Positions 24,683 through 38,386 are shown, counted from the first letter of the stretch. The stretch: DNA of 64,000 nt from Escarpia spicata (GCA_963995525.1 OZ023205.1:48815988-48879987), one strand, 5' to 3'. Program-made: numbers and translations. Notes: a model not told the origin generated them from the letters alone.

Positions 24683-27600
24683 TAAAACTGATAGTTCCTC
24701 GTCTACCTGCCCGGTCCGAATTATGTCTATTCTTTCTTTCACAAATTTACTCTTTTTAGCTTAATATATACTTAATTTTAATATTTTTGAGGGAGAAAAA
24801 TTAATAAACTTGTATACAACTTGTAATAAACTATTAATTACTAAACAATCGCCATTTATCTTCTATCACTTTAAACTCTGACACCCATGCCTGCCATAAG
24901 TGCAGTTGGCATTATTCAGGTAGGCAAAGTCTGCTCTGGCTTTATTGCTTGTCCAGTTTGACTCATAACTCCTGCTTATGATCCCCTTAACCCCGGAACC
25001 CATTTGCATGTAAAATGTTAATGGAACAGCTGCAGCCAGGGTTGTCTCCCATGTCATTCTAGCCCATCTCTCCCCCAGGATGTGGTTGGGAAGATGAACC
25101 TGGGAACCACTAACCACAAAAATGGATAGTCGGTCAAGTTCTCTGAATGATGGGTTGAATTGGGTATCCACAAATACAACTGTCTGTGACATGGTAATAC
25201 CTTGGCAGATCCGTTGTGTTATGTCTTAAATTTCTGTATTTTGTCAAACATCAAAGGTGTAGTTTTATTCAATACATTTGTTTAAATCATGATTGCACGG
25301 GATACAGCATTTTTAAATGGTTCTTTTTGTTATCTAACATTTTTATAAAAACTGGACCAGTTTTGATAGAACTGTTCGCAGAAACTTTTCGCAATTACTA
25401 GCTACAAGGGCCGGTTTTAAGCATTCTTAATGTTACGCAATTATGTAGTGTTTCATGTTTGCCTAAACTCTTATTTTTTAAATGCGTCATTTACGAAGAC
25501 AATCATCTTAACTTAAGAACGTTTTTAGCAGCTGAAGTCATAAAACCAGCCCCAGTTATGTTTACAAGACATACACCTCTCTGGTGCCAGAAATGAACCA
25601 AGAAATTGTATCGCAGCTAATCATTAACCTACTCCCCAATATAGGTTCACCCGTAGATTCCGCAAACATTTCACAGACCTGGGGTTACTCACTGGTAAGT
25701 GCTGCCAACTGAAAGCCCCAGGGCATCTAGTGCCAGCGTGTATCTCACCTGGGCCCAGGTAAACTCTCTATCTCCAGTTACCAACCCGCTGGGGTGAGGT
25801 GTAAGGGTAAATGTTGATCTAGCATCTGGTCTCTAAGCTAAATACACTCCCATTTGGCCGACCAATGAAAGATGAGAGCCTTAGAAAGTCACCGAAGTCT
25901 TCCTGTTGCAATGACAGAAGATAGGGTATTGAGGACAAATTGAGCAATGGTTGAAACTGAACTTACAAGTGGAACTATTCCCCAGTAGACGTAGCTTAGG
26001 GATTAACTGATATAAATTACACGAGCACATTTGTTAAATACCATGCAGTGAATTTCTAGAACAAGTCAGAATTTCTTTGCGTGGTTGTGAGAATTGTGGT
26101 CTGCTAGTTCACCTGCTTCCAAACATAAAGTAACAATAACTAAATGTTTTTTAATCAAAAATTGTAATAACTTTTCCTTAAGTAATAGAATCCTATTCTA
26201 TGCATTACTATTAAGTACTGCAATCTTTAAATGAGGTTTATTTCCGTGTGGTCTGTGTTAAAGAGAAGTAAACCTATGACATATATATGAAATGATATAT
26301 CCGGGTAATAGTTACACTGGATTAGGCTTAATGTAGTCACAACTCACAACAATAGTAGTAGCTGCTATAAGACATAATATATTATCTGTGATAGAGCCCA
26401 AGTTGTACCAGAAATAGCCACCATGACTTTACCCACCATGCCTTTGGGCTCCAACTTTACACTGACAACATACATTCCAGTGACTGCCTGTTTCAAGTTT
26501 TCATCCTCATAGATTCATCAATTTTCGTCTTCCCATCCAGCCCCTGATCCCAGTCTATCTAGTTTTGTGATCCATCAGTGTTGATCCCTGTCTTTCCTTT
26601 GGAAAAATCCCTTCAATTTACCATTCCAACAACTTTTTCTCCTGATGATATTTCCCAGGTAGACAATCTTGCAATTCTTTCGACCAAGTGAAACGTTTCT
26701 GGTTACAAGTCGTGTGATGTCTCAAATGTTTTTTACAGCTATGACGCAAAGTAATGCAGCTGTGCACACACGTTTTACCTCATATCTATGTATACAAAAA
26801 TATTTTAATAACATCACTTAATATGTAAACATGTTTGAATTTCATAAAAATACCTATGTACATAACGATTCCGTCAATATTCACCAGGTGGCACAAGGAA
26901 CCTGTGAGTGCTTAGAAAACAGGCAGTTTTTATTTAATTTCTCTTAAAACTGTTCTAAACTAACCATTAAAACTGTGCTAGTTATTTGGTTTATAATAGT
27001 AATTATGAACAAGTTTCACAATATATGTACTGGAATGATGATTTTTGTTTTCAGTTCAGCCAACCATGTTATAAAACCTTTCACTTCAGTTTCTCAAAAC
27101 ACAAAAATAATATCAACTAATGGGGTCATTATTTTCACCAGTGAATTGGTAGGTTATCTGTTGTCACAATAATGCATGTTTTGTATCTAGTGCAACTACC
27201 GGTACTAGGAAATAAGAAACGGCAATCTTTAATGAGTATAACCTGACAGTTCAACTAATTAAGGGGATGTGTGACATAGGGTCTGAATTCTTCGAGCTAG
27301 TTTTATGAGATGACCCCTGGATGATCTGTTCCAGTGTCTGCCCCCCTGCAGATGGTTTCACCCTGCAGGTCACCACATCCACATAACAACTCACCCAAAG
27401 TAAATACTCCAGTTTAATGACCTGCTAAATGATTATATCACACCAGTATAATTGTCACTATGTCACCACAAGATCCCATATTGTCAACAAGTGTCAGCAA
27501 TTAAAATGAAAGCTAGGCTTTATTGACCATTTATTGCATAATATTATATCATGCTGTGTTGATTTTCAATGTTTATTTACCCCAATGGACAAGGTTGGGT

Positions 27601-27844
27601 GGAGACCTGTTACCTGTCACACAGAGGTCATATTTGCACCCTTGGATAGGGTAAATTTCCCCTTCCCTCAGCAGGGGTAACAGCAGCAAGCACAGAAGGG
27701 TATTTTCTCACACGGCTGACTGAATCATTTATCGATGACACCACCTAATGGACAGAACAGGTATTAATGCACATAGCTGTGATTGTGGATATCAGAACTG
27801 GGCAACATGTTGGCAGCAATGTAACTTGTCATGTCACTTGTAGG
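24683..27844. other. Non-coding; only unsupported ORFs
   Basis: A 108-codon minus-strand frame (24,866-25,192) lies in a slightly GC-richer stretch but matches no family I know and lacks convincing splice borders. The rest is AT-rich unique-looking DNA. Confidence 0.45.
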
Positions 27845-28160
27845 TGGGGCGTGGTGTTCAAGTGGTCAGTGCCAGACTGTCGATCAGAGGAACCGGGGTG
27901 CCGGTTCGGTACCGTTATCAGTCTCTGTGTCTTTCAGAAGAGACACTATATTAGCCATTGGAACCTTCTGTCTGGCGTCTATGACACGGGAAGTAAAACA
28001 GCCCACGCAGGGAGATGGAAAAACCTGTTGCGGACTCACTGATCTTGGATCTCATTCTCTAAAAAACCTGTTGTGGACTCACTGATCTTGGATCTCATTC
28101 TCTAAAAAAACCTGTTGTGGACTCACTGATCTTGGATCTCATTCTCTAAAAACACTGCCA
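27845..28160 (+). mobile_element. tRNA-derived SINE, copy 2, with triplicated tail segment
   Basis: The head reads like a tRNA gene: a GTGGTGTTCAAGTGGTC box A-like stretch, an anticodon-arm-like segment around GACTGTCGATC, and box B GGTTCGGTACC at 27,903-27,913. It differs in sequence from the SINE at 23.6 kb, so it is a separate family. The 3' part carries a 43-44-base segment (ACCTGTTG..GGACTCACTGATC, ending TCATTCTCTAAA) three times, at 28,023, 28,066 and 28,110. An A-rich stretch follows. Confidence 0.7.
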
Positions 28161-30657
28161 TTGGCGTTAGTGTCCGAAAATAGACCTTGCCAAAACAGTA
28201 GAAAAAGAAGAAAAGAAATTGAATCCGGTGACTTTGGCTGCAGTTTTAGAAAACCGCATTGGATCACATAAAACTGCTGTTTCCACACAGTTTTGGGGGA
28301 CTTTGTGAATGTATGAGATGACCCCCCCCCTAAGAGACAGCATATTGTTCTTCTCGCAATGTTAATTGTTTACCATTTTCCATCCCTCTGCACACCTGCC
28401 AGAAACACCCATCTCCCTGTTTACCTTAGGGCTGTACTTTCTCCTTAGAGGTTCTACCTGGGTGCCCCGCTCTCTTTGTTCCCCCCCCCCCCCCGTAACA
28501 GAAGTTAGGGTGGCTTGGTTCATTCCAAAGATCTGGCCACAGTTAGTTTACTTAGCTGAAAAAATAATCGAAATGAGAACCGTATTTACTTGTTTTTTAA
28601 TTAATCGTGTGCGATGTAGAGGGCCCACCTGGTTATCGATAACAGTTTATTACATATGCAGGTTTTGATGTTGATAATTTGCCCATGTATGTTGTTGATT
28701 AGTTCTGCTATTGTAATTTTTTTTATTAATAATTATTAATTGTGTATTGTGGTAATTAATACCCCAAAAACGTTTGCTTTGCCATGTTATGGCAGTGGCC
28801 ACATTCTAGCATTCATGTAGGTGTAACCCTTTAAACAAATCAATCACTAAAGAAACAAATGTAAACCAACAAATCTAAACAAATCAGATGTACGCTAACA
28901 AATACAAACAAACCCAACAACCAGCCCTCTTTATTTCCAGACTTGTTGCTGTTTCTTCATATCATAACGGTACCAATTTTTGGTGCAGATTCAGACACAT
29001 TTCTTGTGCATGTAAAATACATAGATCGCAAAGATTATTATTTGGGAAATTGTTTAGTTGGTAAATTTTGCAACCAATGCAGTGGCTTAAATAGAAACAC
29101 ATTGCCTCCGTAAGCAGAACAGAGTGTCTCAAGTTCACAGATTGTCTCCTCATTTTCCAGAGGATATGAAGGCAGCGTCTGACAAATTCATCATCGCTTT
29201 TTTGTTGAGTGTCATTCTCTGGGAAGATGTAGGGACAGCACACTGAGAGGCCTAAGACAAATGAGTCTCCCCAGTGTGCCACTGGATACCCTATCTGGTG
29301 ACAAATCTTGTCAAGTGATCCTGCTAATATTGCTGTCATTATTGACCTTTCTACTGGATCACCTAAGACGACCACTCCAGACTTCCTGTCCCTGGTCCCT
29401 CCACCTCTGGATCACACCGAATCCATCATCTTGAGATCTTTCCAGCACATCTTCTGACATCATCACTCGCTATTAACTACCAACAACAAAATGTCATGTT
29501 AAAAACTCGCTGGTCAGTGATGGTTTGTGAATTCACAAATCCCCAAAGGTGTACATAATCGTACAATTAACAGTGAACTGAAATTTACTGAAATAGTCAT
29601 ACTTTGTACTTTGCACCATTAGATTTATGAGTACTAGAAGGTGGGATTTTTTATGCAAACAATCACTCATTAAAATTGTTTATAACAATTTATACATAAT
29701 CTATTTTCTCAACTAATAGAAATGTCAGAAAGATATCTTTTTATAAGCAACTTCATTTTATTCATTACTCAAAATATTGTTCAGTTATTTTTGAATTGCT
29801 ACGAAAACGATTCATGTCTTACTCTACCAGCAAATATTTTATTGTAACATACCGAGAAAAATATAAGCTAAACCAAATTAAATGAAAATCTACACAGAAG
29901 GCTAAGGATCTGTCTGCCAATGATAAAGTCCCTTGCATGGGATGTGTGAATATTTGTAGCACTTTTGCATGAGATAAGTGAACAAGCTTAACACTTTCTG
30001 TACTACTGTATTCAATCTTTCAATTGGCTGGTTATATATCATATTGTGGTTATTTTTATTCACAGCTATATTATAGAATTCATAAACATTTCAGTCACGC
30101 GATGATTTTTATGTAAACTTTCTTATTAACGTATCCACTGCGTGATTTTACCTTGTAGAGTCTGTCATAAAAAAGAAACAGTTTGCATAGAAATGAACTA
30201 TCCTGAAGAATGTTCAGGAAAAATAAGATCAGTTAATTGATGTTTTATGTTCAGTGAAAAATTAAAGAAAACCATTAGACAAATTTTCCAAGGAGATGCC
30301 ATAATTTAACCACCAGTGGCGAAGTGATGGTGGTCTCACCCCAGAAATAGGGGCGAATCGATAGGGTGCATAGCAGCCATTTATGTCAACCTATGAGGAA
30401 CCCTCCCTGAGTTATAGGGACATATCTGGGATTTGGGCTGCATCCCATGCAGGGAAGGGGCTCAGCTGTTGCCTAGCTGGTGGAGGGAGCATCCATGCTG
30501 AGGGGATTATTAGGAAGCTGGGAAGATATAAGCACCCTATCAAAATGCCAGCATCCCTGTGATGTGTGTGAATTATTGGTACTACCAGGGCGCTTATCTC
30601 ACACCCAGATCAACTCCACCCTGATACAAGTCTGGGGTTCAGTAACCAGACCCACTA
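28161..30657. other. Non-coding; one unassigned minus-strand ORF
   Basis: Contains a run of 14 C at 28,481-28,494. A 137-codon minus-strand frame lies at 28,962-29,375 and extends upstream to a stop just before the codon at about 29,410. It is the longest non-repeat frame in the window, but I recognise no motif in it. Elsewhere nothing is seen. Confidence 0.4.
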
Positions 30658-30712
30658 TGCCAGCCCCCCAGGGTGGGGGGTCATGCCCCCAGGGTGGGGG
30701 GTTGTGCCCCAG
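30658..30712. repeat. Short C-run/G-run tandem repeat
   Basis: CCCCCAGGGTGGGGGG occurs twice in tandem, separated by TCATG, and is followed by TTGTGCCCC. Each copy pairs a C run with a G run, so it can form a hairpin and offers several G runs for four-stranded structures. Confidence 0.8.
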
Positions 30713-33700
30713 TGAATTTACACATTACTGGGAAGGTTTAATTGTGTCATAAATAAAAATATATGTAATGTTAATATCTTCTCTGTGCTATGCTGGTCGT
30801 TAAGTATCTCTGTTTAATAGTGTTTTATTTGTGATTTATTTCTGTAATTGATTAAAAATTAAGTGAATGCTTGTTGAAATTGACTTTTTCCTCCTAATGA
30901 GATTGACAGATTGACATATGTATCACCCTTTCTGTGTAGCATTTAAATATTAACAGCAATGTTCCATGTTACATAAGCACCTCCACCCTTCTTCCTGCAG
31001 GGCTGATAGGCATTAAGTGGTTCCCCGTGGTTACGTACTCTGACACCTGATTTCTGGGGTTAACCACTAAATCTGTCTCAAGTTCCTGACCTTAAACCAA
31101 GAACATCTAAAAGTGCAAAACTGTCAGTCGATTCTACCACAGCAAGCGCAGATGTGTGGCTCCTTCAACAGCATGGAATGGCTCTGGTGACATTTTTGTC
31201 AGTGAAGCAATTTCTCAGAAAGAGGAAAAAATTAGGCTTATTTTACGTAATTTGTCTCACTCATACTTGTAGGTTATCTTCTGTAGACAAGTCGTAATTT
31301 TCGCTGGGTGTTTAGTATGCTGTGAAGTTGATACACAGAAGATTTGTGTCAATTACAGTGGCTGCTTCTGTGGGGAATTATCGTAGATAGTTATGTATTT
31401 TCAACTTCTTCACCCGTACTGTTTCTTTTTATCTGCAAAATATTAATTTTGGGGAATAAGGCAGATGTCCGTTAGTTTAAGGCATGTACTGCCCTTTATG
31501 TGCACACGTACGTACGTATGCACGCACGCACGCATGCACGCACGCACGCACGCACACACTGCACACACACACTAATTATTAATACAGCAATCTTAGATCT
31601 ACCTGTTCATACTGCATAGATATGGCAAAACATTGCATAATTGCAAAAAAACGTGAATAGAAGCCACTTACACCTGTTATCCACATTATACAACAAAAGT
31701 AATTCAAACTAATTATGTTCTAATTTGATAAACGTTATCTGAGAAATTCCTTTAAATTAGCGATGTAATTTAACAAGATCTCCATCTAAGACACCCCACG
31801 GACAAGGAAACTTATCAAGAGTACAACAGATTGTTTTTATTTTAATTAATTCACACACATTCCTTTCTCTCAATTACCTCTGTGTGTACTTTTTGGCAGT
31901 TTAAACATTTTATTGACCTCTCATAAATTGAGTAAGTACTTTGTTGAATTTAGTCTACAATGCACAGTTACCTTGACTACCTCTCTATTCTAATTGTACT
32001 GTCTTCCTAGAGAAAATATTGTATTCCTTTCTGTAGTGTGTCTGTTCTTTCCAACTTATCCACATCATTCATACTTATTAAAGCATGGACTGATTTTAAG
32101 TTTAGGCTTTCATAGACATGAGTAGAACTAAGTGGCACATTGTAACACATTCAAATGGGTTTGACATTGTAACCTCTTTGACAGACACTTCCAGGTGGAT
32201 CAGCACCCAGCTGTTGCTGTTGCCTCCTTGACAGATGCTTCCAGGTGACTGACCACAGTATGCCATCAGTTGACTTAAGATTACATGTACGTTTATATAA
32301 ACAGATAAACAAGGCAGTTGGTCAGTCTCTCTGGCCCCTCTGTCCACCTCCTGGGCAGCTGGGGGCAATTAGTGAAATAGTAAACAATTACCAGTTGGTT
32401 GGAGGCCAGCAGAAATAAACCTCCTGTCTGCTTCTTGCCCCAGGTGGGAAGGAGGGCTGGAAACCCCTTCTTCTGGGGGTTCTTCCAAAATCATCATCAG
32501 CAACTAGCGATGCAGTGAAAATATATTTTTAGTAATTTATTTTCTAATATCACACAGTATTTTAAGTTTCTATTTTCATTGCTCTGTTTCTGCTTGCTAT
32601 ATTAGGAGGTATGAGCAAATTTATGAAATGACAGGGGGGGTGATACTGACTGGGGGAGAATGACCGGAGGGGTAAATGTCCTATGTTTGTGCTGCCATCC
32701 AATATTCAGGTTGGACACTTAATCGCAGACCATTGATACTGGAACGACCATAATATGATGGACCTTGCCAGAAGTAAGGACCAGGCAGTATCGTGTTGGC
32801 AGTGGAAGATGGGACAAGACACTATACTTTGTTACATTTTTATCCTTATGTGGATAACACAAGAAACTATGTACTAATGATTTTTAAAGTTTAAGTAAGT
32901 CTGTATTTATATGGTATATGGACGTATTCATTCCCAAGTTGCCACATTCTGAATTATATACAAGAAGGTCATGTGATGTAGCATGTGTGACTGTTGACTT
33001 GAATGGCAATGTTGTTAAGTATTGTAAAATAACATCAATAATACAAGTAACTTTCCCTGTTACGTATCACGTACAGGGTTGATATGGGTTTAATTGGTTA
33101 CACCTGGCTGAGATTGTTGTGCCTGCCCCAACACTTGTGCCACAGATTAGACACAAGAAATACAAACCATCTGTGAAGCACGAACGTACAGCTTACCGAC
33201 AGAGCAAGAATCTGTTACCAATAGGCATGTTTGCTGAGAATTACCGTCGTTTTTGTTGTTGTTAGATGCACAAGGCTGAGAAAGCAAATTGTTTGACATC
33301 CACCAATGAATAGAGGTACGTTGAAAGTTGATATTCAGCAACGGACAACGAGACAAATAATAGGTGTTCCTGTTTGTAACTGTTCAACAGTACTTTGAGA
33401 ACACCCTGTGATTGCCATATGGAAACACAATGCCTGGTGCAGAAAACAATCACCAAAAGTGTTGAAAACATAACACTTTCCGTTGGTTTGGGGCCCTGGG
33501 GACTGTTGCACTAAGTTGACGAGCCCATAAGAAAATTCCGTCGTTACACGGAATATGTCATGAAATTTAAGGAGATTTTTCAAATTGCAAAAAAGCCAAC
33601 AAATCAGAGGGGACACTATTTCCCTGACACACCGACGAAACTGCCTGTGGTGTGTCCTGGTGAACGAAGCTTTAGAAAACAACATTTGTCAGCATTGTAG

Positions 33701-33914
33701 CTTACAGAGGTATGCTATCACCATTTATACACATATTGGTACCCTGCCAACCAACCACCAGAATATTCAATCTCTCACATGCAAAAGTACGGTTGCCCTC
33801 AAATAAGTGATTTTTATGTCATGTTTTTTTTCGTGGCACAAAACATTTGAATGTGGTAACATCTAAAGATAACTAATCATCTAAAATTAATGTTAAAAAA
33901 GTGTGATCTGTCCC
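30713..33914. other. Non-coding; one ACGC microsatellite
   Basis: At 31,503-31,572 there is a CGTA/CGCA/CACA alternating run (ACGCACGCACGC). At 33,537-33,556 ATTCCGT and ACGGAAT form a short stem. Several 60-116-codon frames around 33.1-33.8 kb overlap on both strands and are unrecognisable. Confidence 0.5.
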
Positions 33915-33947
33915 CATTAGTGTCTGTGACACTCGCAGACACTAATG
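33915..33947. other. Perfect 12-bp stem inverted repeat
   Basis: CATTAGTGTCTG and CAGACACTAATG are exact reverse complements separated by TGACACTCG. Within that spacer a T-G wobble, G-C and A-T pair can extend the stem to 15 steps around a CAC loop. No U-run follows, so it is not a bacterial-style terminator. Its function is unknown. Confidence 0.8.
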
Positions 33948-34437
33948 AGACATTTGCAGGTTCTGCTGCCCCCCCCCCCACTGTCTGTCAAAATGGAGAA
34001 GTCATCTGGTTAAGAAATAATGCTGAACTTGTCTCGCCCACTTACTCATCATAACAGCAATCCGAGGGGGGAGGTTAGAGGGCATTGGATATCACCCTGC
34101 ACATCTGCTTAGTGGTGTGCTTTGATGTGGATTCTTCATGCAACATTCAACTCTGCATATCCGATAAATCCAAATGTGTTACTCAGCCCCCGGAAGTCTG
34201 GATCAAATGGTGAATTTATTCATTGAATATCCACTGGAAGTCTACGTGTGTTTTAGGAGTGATGTTGAGCTGATAAACAAGCAATCTTTTTTCATATGTC
34301 ACAGCGTAATTTAGCCCTTACTTGTTCTGTTTCCGACAGTTTTCAAACATCTTCATTAGACTGACTACCACTGGAATGTAGGAAAAAGTCACGGGATATA
34401 GTCACAGGAGAAAGTCACAACTCCAAATGTACAAATG
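33948..34437. other. Non-coding, nothing recognised
   Basis: A C run of 11 sits nearby at 33,969-33,979. No exon or mobile-element ends were seen. Confidence 0.5.
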
Positions 34438-34617
34438 CGGTATACCTTGGATATCATGAATTCGCTTATAATAAATTTTGCTTATATGAATAAATGAAGT
34501 AGCTCTAGGTATATTTTAAATATTAAGTAAATTTATGATATTATCATTATAATGAATTTCAGATATAACAAATAAATTGGCCAGTCTTGAATGATTCATT
34601 ATATCCGAGGTTTACAG
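34438..34617. mobile_element. MITE, same family as at 15.03 kb, copy 2 (~180 bp)
   Basis: The left end CGGTATACCTTGGATAT and right end ATATCCGAGGTTTACAG are diverged terminal inverted repeats. The interior shares AGATATAAC.AATAAATTGG and CCAGTC with the 15.03-kb element at the same relative position. Overall length agrees to within a base or two. The flanking dinucleotides are TG and CA rather than TA, and both termini have mutated, so this copy looks older. Confidence 0.7.
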
Positions 34618-35752
34618 CATTATTCTTTGTATTTACAACGTAAGTTGAAATAGTAAATATATTCATATCAATATTCATCGTAATCATAAACAGATGTTAA
34701 TATGAAAAAATCCATAATTATGTTAAACCCCTGATCTGATAAATCTCTTCATCCACAGGACAGATGAAAACTTGTAATTTATTTGATTCTATAATTCAGT
34801 TTGTGTGCCAGTAATAATTATGTTACCAAAATCAGGGTGCGGAGGAATTGGAACCCGTGTCTGGTTGTGATATTTGTCAATGAGGATAGATTGTTGATTG
34901 ACTTGGTCAGTATCTGACAGTCAGGCCAAGGACCTTCTTCTTATTCTGTAGACACTTTCACACATGTTTTGTATTTATCTTCTCAAAACCATGATAGAGT
35001 GTCAGCAGGGTACGGTAAGAATCACAGGCTGAGGATTAGGAAACTCCTCCTTCATGGACTTATATCATTATTGCGAAAGAGATATTAACAAGGAGCCGGT
35101 GCCCACTCAAAAACGTACTCTAAAGGTCAGCTATTATTTATTGACATTTTGTGGAGCAAGTAAAGGACTCGTAATTTATTATTTCTAAAAATCCTGACCC
35201 CCTTATAGGAAAACATCATATTTTTCTTCAGAAAAATTAAACCCATTGGAGATGTTAAGAATGTGTCTTGCTGGATCTTTTTGTGACGTAATTAGGAGAA
35301 TGTTCTTAGACTCGGTGAGAACTAAGATCACATAGCATGTCACGTATGTTACCTGCTCGGCAGTGAAACCATGACAGATGCTATGCTGAAATTGATATAG
35401 CCAATCTGGTTGAATAACGATACTCTTAAAAACCTGCCTGTCTCAAATATGGTTCTGAAATTGCTTTTTATCTGCCGGTCATGCGTGGCCGCCCGCCAGC
35501 TGCAAGAAGATGATGCTTGAATTGAATGACACGCTTCACTGGCTCTGATCTTCTCACTTCAAAGGTCAGAGTTGGAGCACCAAGTACATACAGTGGCAGG
35601 GGGTAGGAGGCAGGGAGTAAGGGCAGGGGGCAGGGCTCACAGGTGGGAGGACTGGGTTGGGATAGAGATTTGATTGACAGTGATTGACAGCAGTTGATTG
35701 ACAGCAAGCTAGTTTGAGATATACAAATAATTTTTATGGTGTGTGCATCGTT
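34618..35752. other. Non-coding, nothing recognised
   Basis: Includes three closely spaced TTGACAG motifs at about 35,675-35,703. No supported gene. Confidence 0.5.
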
Positions 35753-35757
35753 GTGTG

Positions 35758-35856
<99 letters not shown>

Positions 35857-35857
35857 A
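35753..35857. repeat. (CGTG)n microsatellite, about 26 copies
   Basis: A nearly pure run of GTGC tetramers of about 100 bases. It is open in several frames on both strands purely because of its period. Alternating purine-pyrimidine and CG-rich, it is a strong left-handed-DNA candidate and, unusually for this window, keeps about 25 CG dinucleotides in a row. Confidence 0.95.
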
Positions 35858-38330
35858 TGGTATTAATGTGTGTGATGTGCATGCATGTGATACACACATA
35901 AATAATTACCATATTTTAAAATAACATGAAATTAAGAAACATTTGGGGAATAAAAATGACATCAGTTAGAGATGAATTTATCAAAGTGGTAATTTTTTAC
36001 AATAAAATGCAATTTACCCCTTTAATTGGGCACACATTGATAATCATCCAACACCTGCATTACATACCCTAACTAAACCAAGGATTTCCAAACTTTCACT
36101 GCTCAAAACCTGAAGATGTCTACCTTTCGGCTAAGAACCAGTGCCTCAGCTTTGTCACAAAGCCATTCTGAAATAATTTTGCCAGTTTCCCTGAGGACCC
36201 TCCCTGTCCATTCCCCCATCCCAGAAATATGGCAACCCACACTGCAATACATAACAATGTTTCTTTTCATTGCTGCTAAATATGCCACTACCTGGCATCT
36301 TCTATTGTCTTCCGCTCCATCTCAAACCTGCAGGTGATGCTAATTGATGCTGACTGCATCAAGTCAAGTGTGAGGAGTCAATAGCTCTGACTGTTGCCAC
36401 TGACTCATGGATCTAGAGGCAAACCCCCATCCTCGGTGATGGATGAGGTGTGGCTTACTGATGAACTCACTCTGTCTCTTCTCCAAGGGTTCTGAGCATT
36501 CGCTGGTACCCAGCTTAAAGGTACCAACTCTCAGGCATCTTCTACAGTACATATAGGTTATGCCTAAGTGTCAATGTAATAAAAATTACTTGTAGTGAAT
36601 TGTTCTGACCCCTAACTACAATTAGATAAGGGACCAGAGACAATGTGATTGGGCCATCAAAAGAAGTAGGTCTGATATCATCTAGACAAACAGGGAAATA
36701 AAGGAGATGAGTGAAATGATGACCTAAGTTGATTAAGGTCCAAAAGTTAGTAAATTACTCACTGTACCTTTACTTAATATTTGCACTCTTAAATAATATA
36801 CATTTATGATTAGTTTAGTAAACATAATATTTGAATATTTTGTATCAGTCTTAATTAAACACATTAAAAATGTTTTGATAAATACTGTTCAGTCTCACTG
36901 TAACTTTCTGGAGGGGTAATTATTGTGGTTGGTTAACCCCCTGGAACTCAACCATTAGTTGCTTCACTTGAAGAGGGTTGACTATATTAGGAACAGATGG
37001 GTTGGCAGGCAGGCAAGTCATATTTCATGTATAATTTTCATTGCCCTCAAGGCATAAAGAGTAATGCTTTTACCCGGTGGTTTTCCCTCCCTGTCTTCTC
37101 AGCCTCATCTTAAGGAAAGGCGGGAAGAAGAAACAGATGTTCAGACACCCCCTGACGAATGGAAGACTTTCCTGGCGCATCAGTTACAGCTAGATGTTTC
37201 CTCCCAAAATATTTACCCCCGGCTGGAGTCCATGGACCCCCACCCCCACACAGAAGGGTAATTTGACTGGACAGTAGTCATGTGATCTCAGTGTCCAGTT
37301 TCATTCACAGGTCGTTATTCATAGCGTTTCTTTGACATGTCAGATTCCATTGCTTCATAAAGCACCTGAATGACTATCTGTGCGTTGTCGACTCCCACAC
37401 TGAAGGTGCATGAAAAGCGTAATGTCTGATGCGCAGACGACTGCCACCTTGTTTATGTGATGTGTGTCTTCGTACCAGATGTATGAAGTGCCGAGAGAAT
37501 GCCCTCTGTCCAAGTTACTGACAGAAAGATGGAGGTGGACTACAGAAAGAACGGGGTAAAACTGACATCCAGAAGGATGGAATAAAAGAGGAATGGAGAA
37601 GAAAAACACATCAAAGCATATTATTGAAGACGACTGTGACAGTTTTTTTTTATGTAGGATGTTTTCAGTTCCAGATGGCGATAAAAGTCGCGGCTTGGAA
37701 ATGAAATATAAATACATCATCACGCGAGGAGGCATCCCACTACTGCTCTAGACGTAGAGTGATGCGATTTAAAAATAAATTCAGATGTGCTTCATTTCAA
37801 GTGGGAATACCAGAGTGATCCTTGTTAAGTCTGCCCTGGGATTAACCCCGTGCCGCCCATGCTTCATGATCCGTTGGGTACCAGGGAAGATCTGAAATAA
37901 TGTTTTATTAATCCAGTTCTCTAATAATGCCATAAACTAGTGCACTCACTAGAGTGCAGCGATGCACCACAGTGCATAGTGCACCACTGTGCAGTAATGC
38001 ACCCTGAACCTGTTCCTGCTTACTGGGATAACGTAACTACCCTCTGGGGGTTCCCTTATACCCCCAACAACCCATGCAGCCAAGCAAAAAGGAAGTTGTC
38101 AGCTAGACAGGGGGTTGTTAGGAATACAGTCATCTGGTGCATAATGAATACCTAATTTGCTGACCCTAAAATACACCCCCTGTGCCCAAATTTTTTTCTG
38201 TGGCTTAGTTCATTTGCAGCTGTGGCTACTTGTCTCAACCAGGAAAATTGCCCCCTCAGTCCCCATAGGGCCTCATCTACCCGTAAACATGGCAAAGCTG
38301 GATATTGGGAAGACAGATTGACTGTCATTG
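35858..38330. other. Non-coding; no supported exon
   Basis: Unique-looking DNA. The section around 37,640-37,790 is somewhat richer in CG (GGCGATAAAAGTCGCGG) and might be regulatory. Open frames of 60-126 codons on both strands at 36.1-37.7 kb are unrecognised. Confidence 0.45.
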
Positions 38331-38341
38331 AGAGAGAGACA

Positions 38342-38386
<45 letters not shown>

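Noticed and set aside
24866..25192. 108-codon minus-strand frame as an exon
   Set aside because: Slightly GC-richer than its surroundings, but no recognisable domain and no flanking consensus splice sites that I could support.
28962..29375. 137-codon minus-strand frame as a gene
   Set aside because: Longest non-repeat frame and of ordinary amino-acid make-up, but no motif, no recognised relative and no convincing splice or promoter signals. One such frame is plausible by chance in 64 kb.
34845..34945. Minus-strand tRNA-like box B near 34.85 kb
   Set aside because: A GGGTTCCAATTCC-like string exists, but no box A lies at the right distance, so no tRNA or SINE is called.
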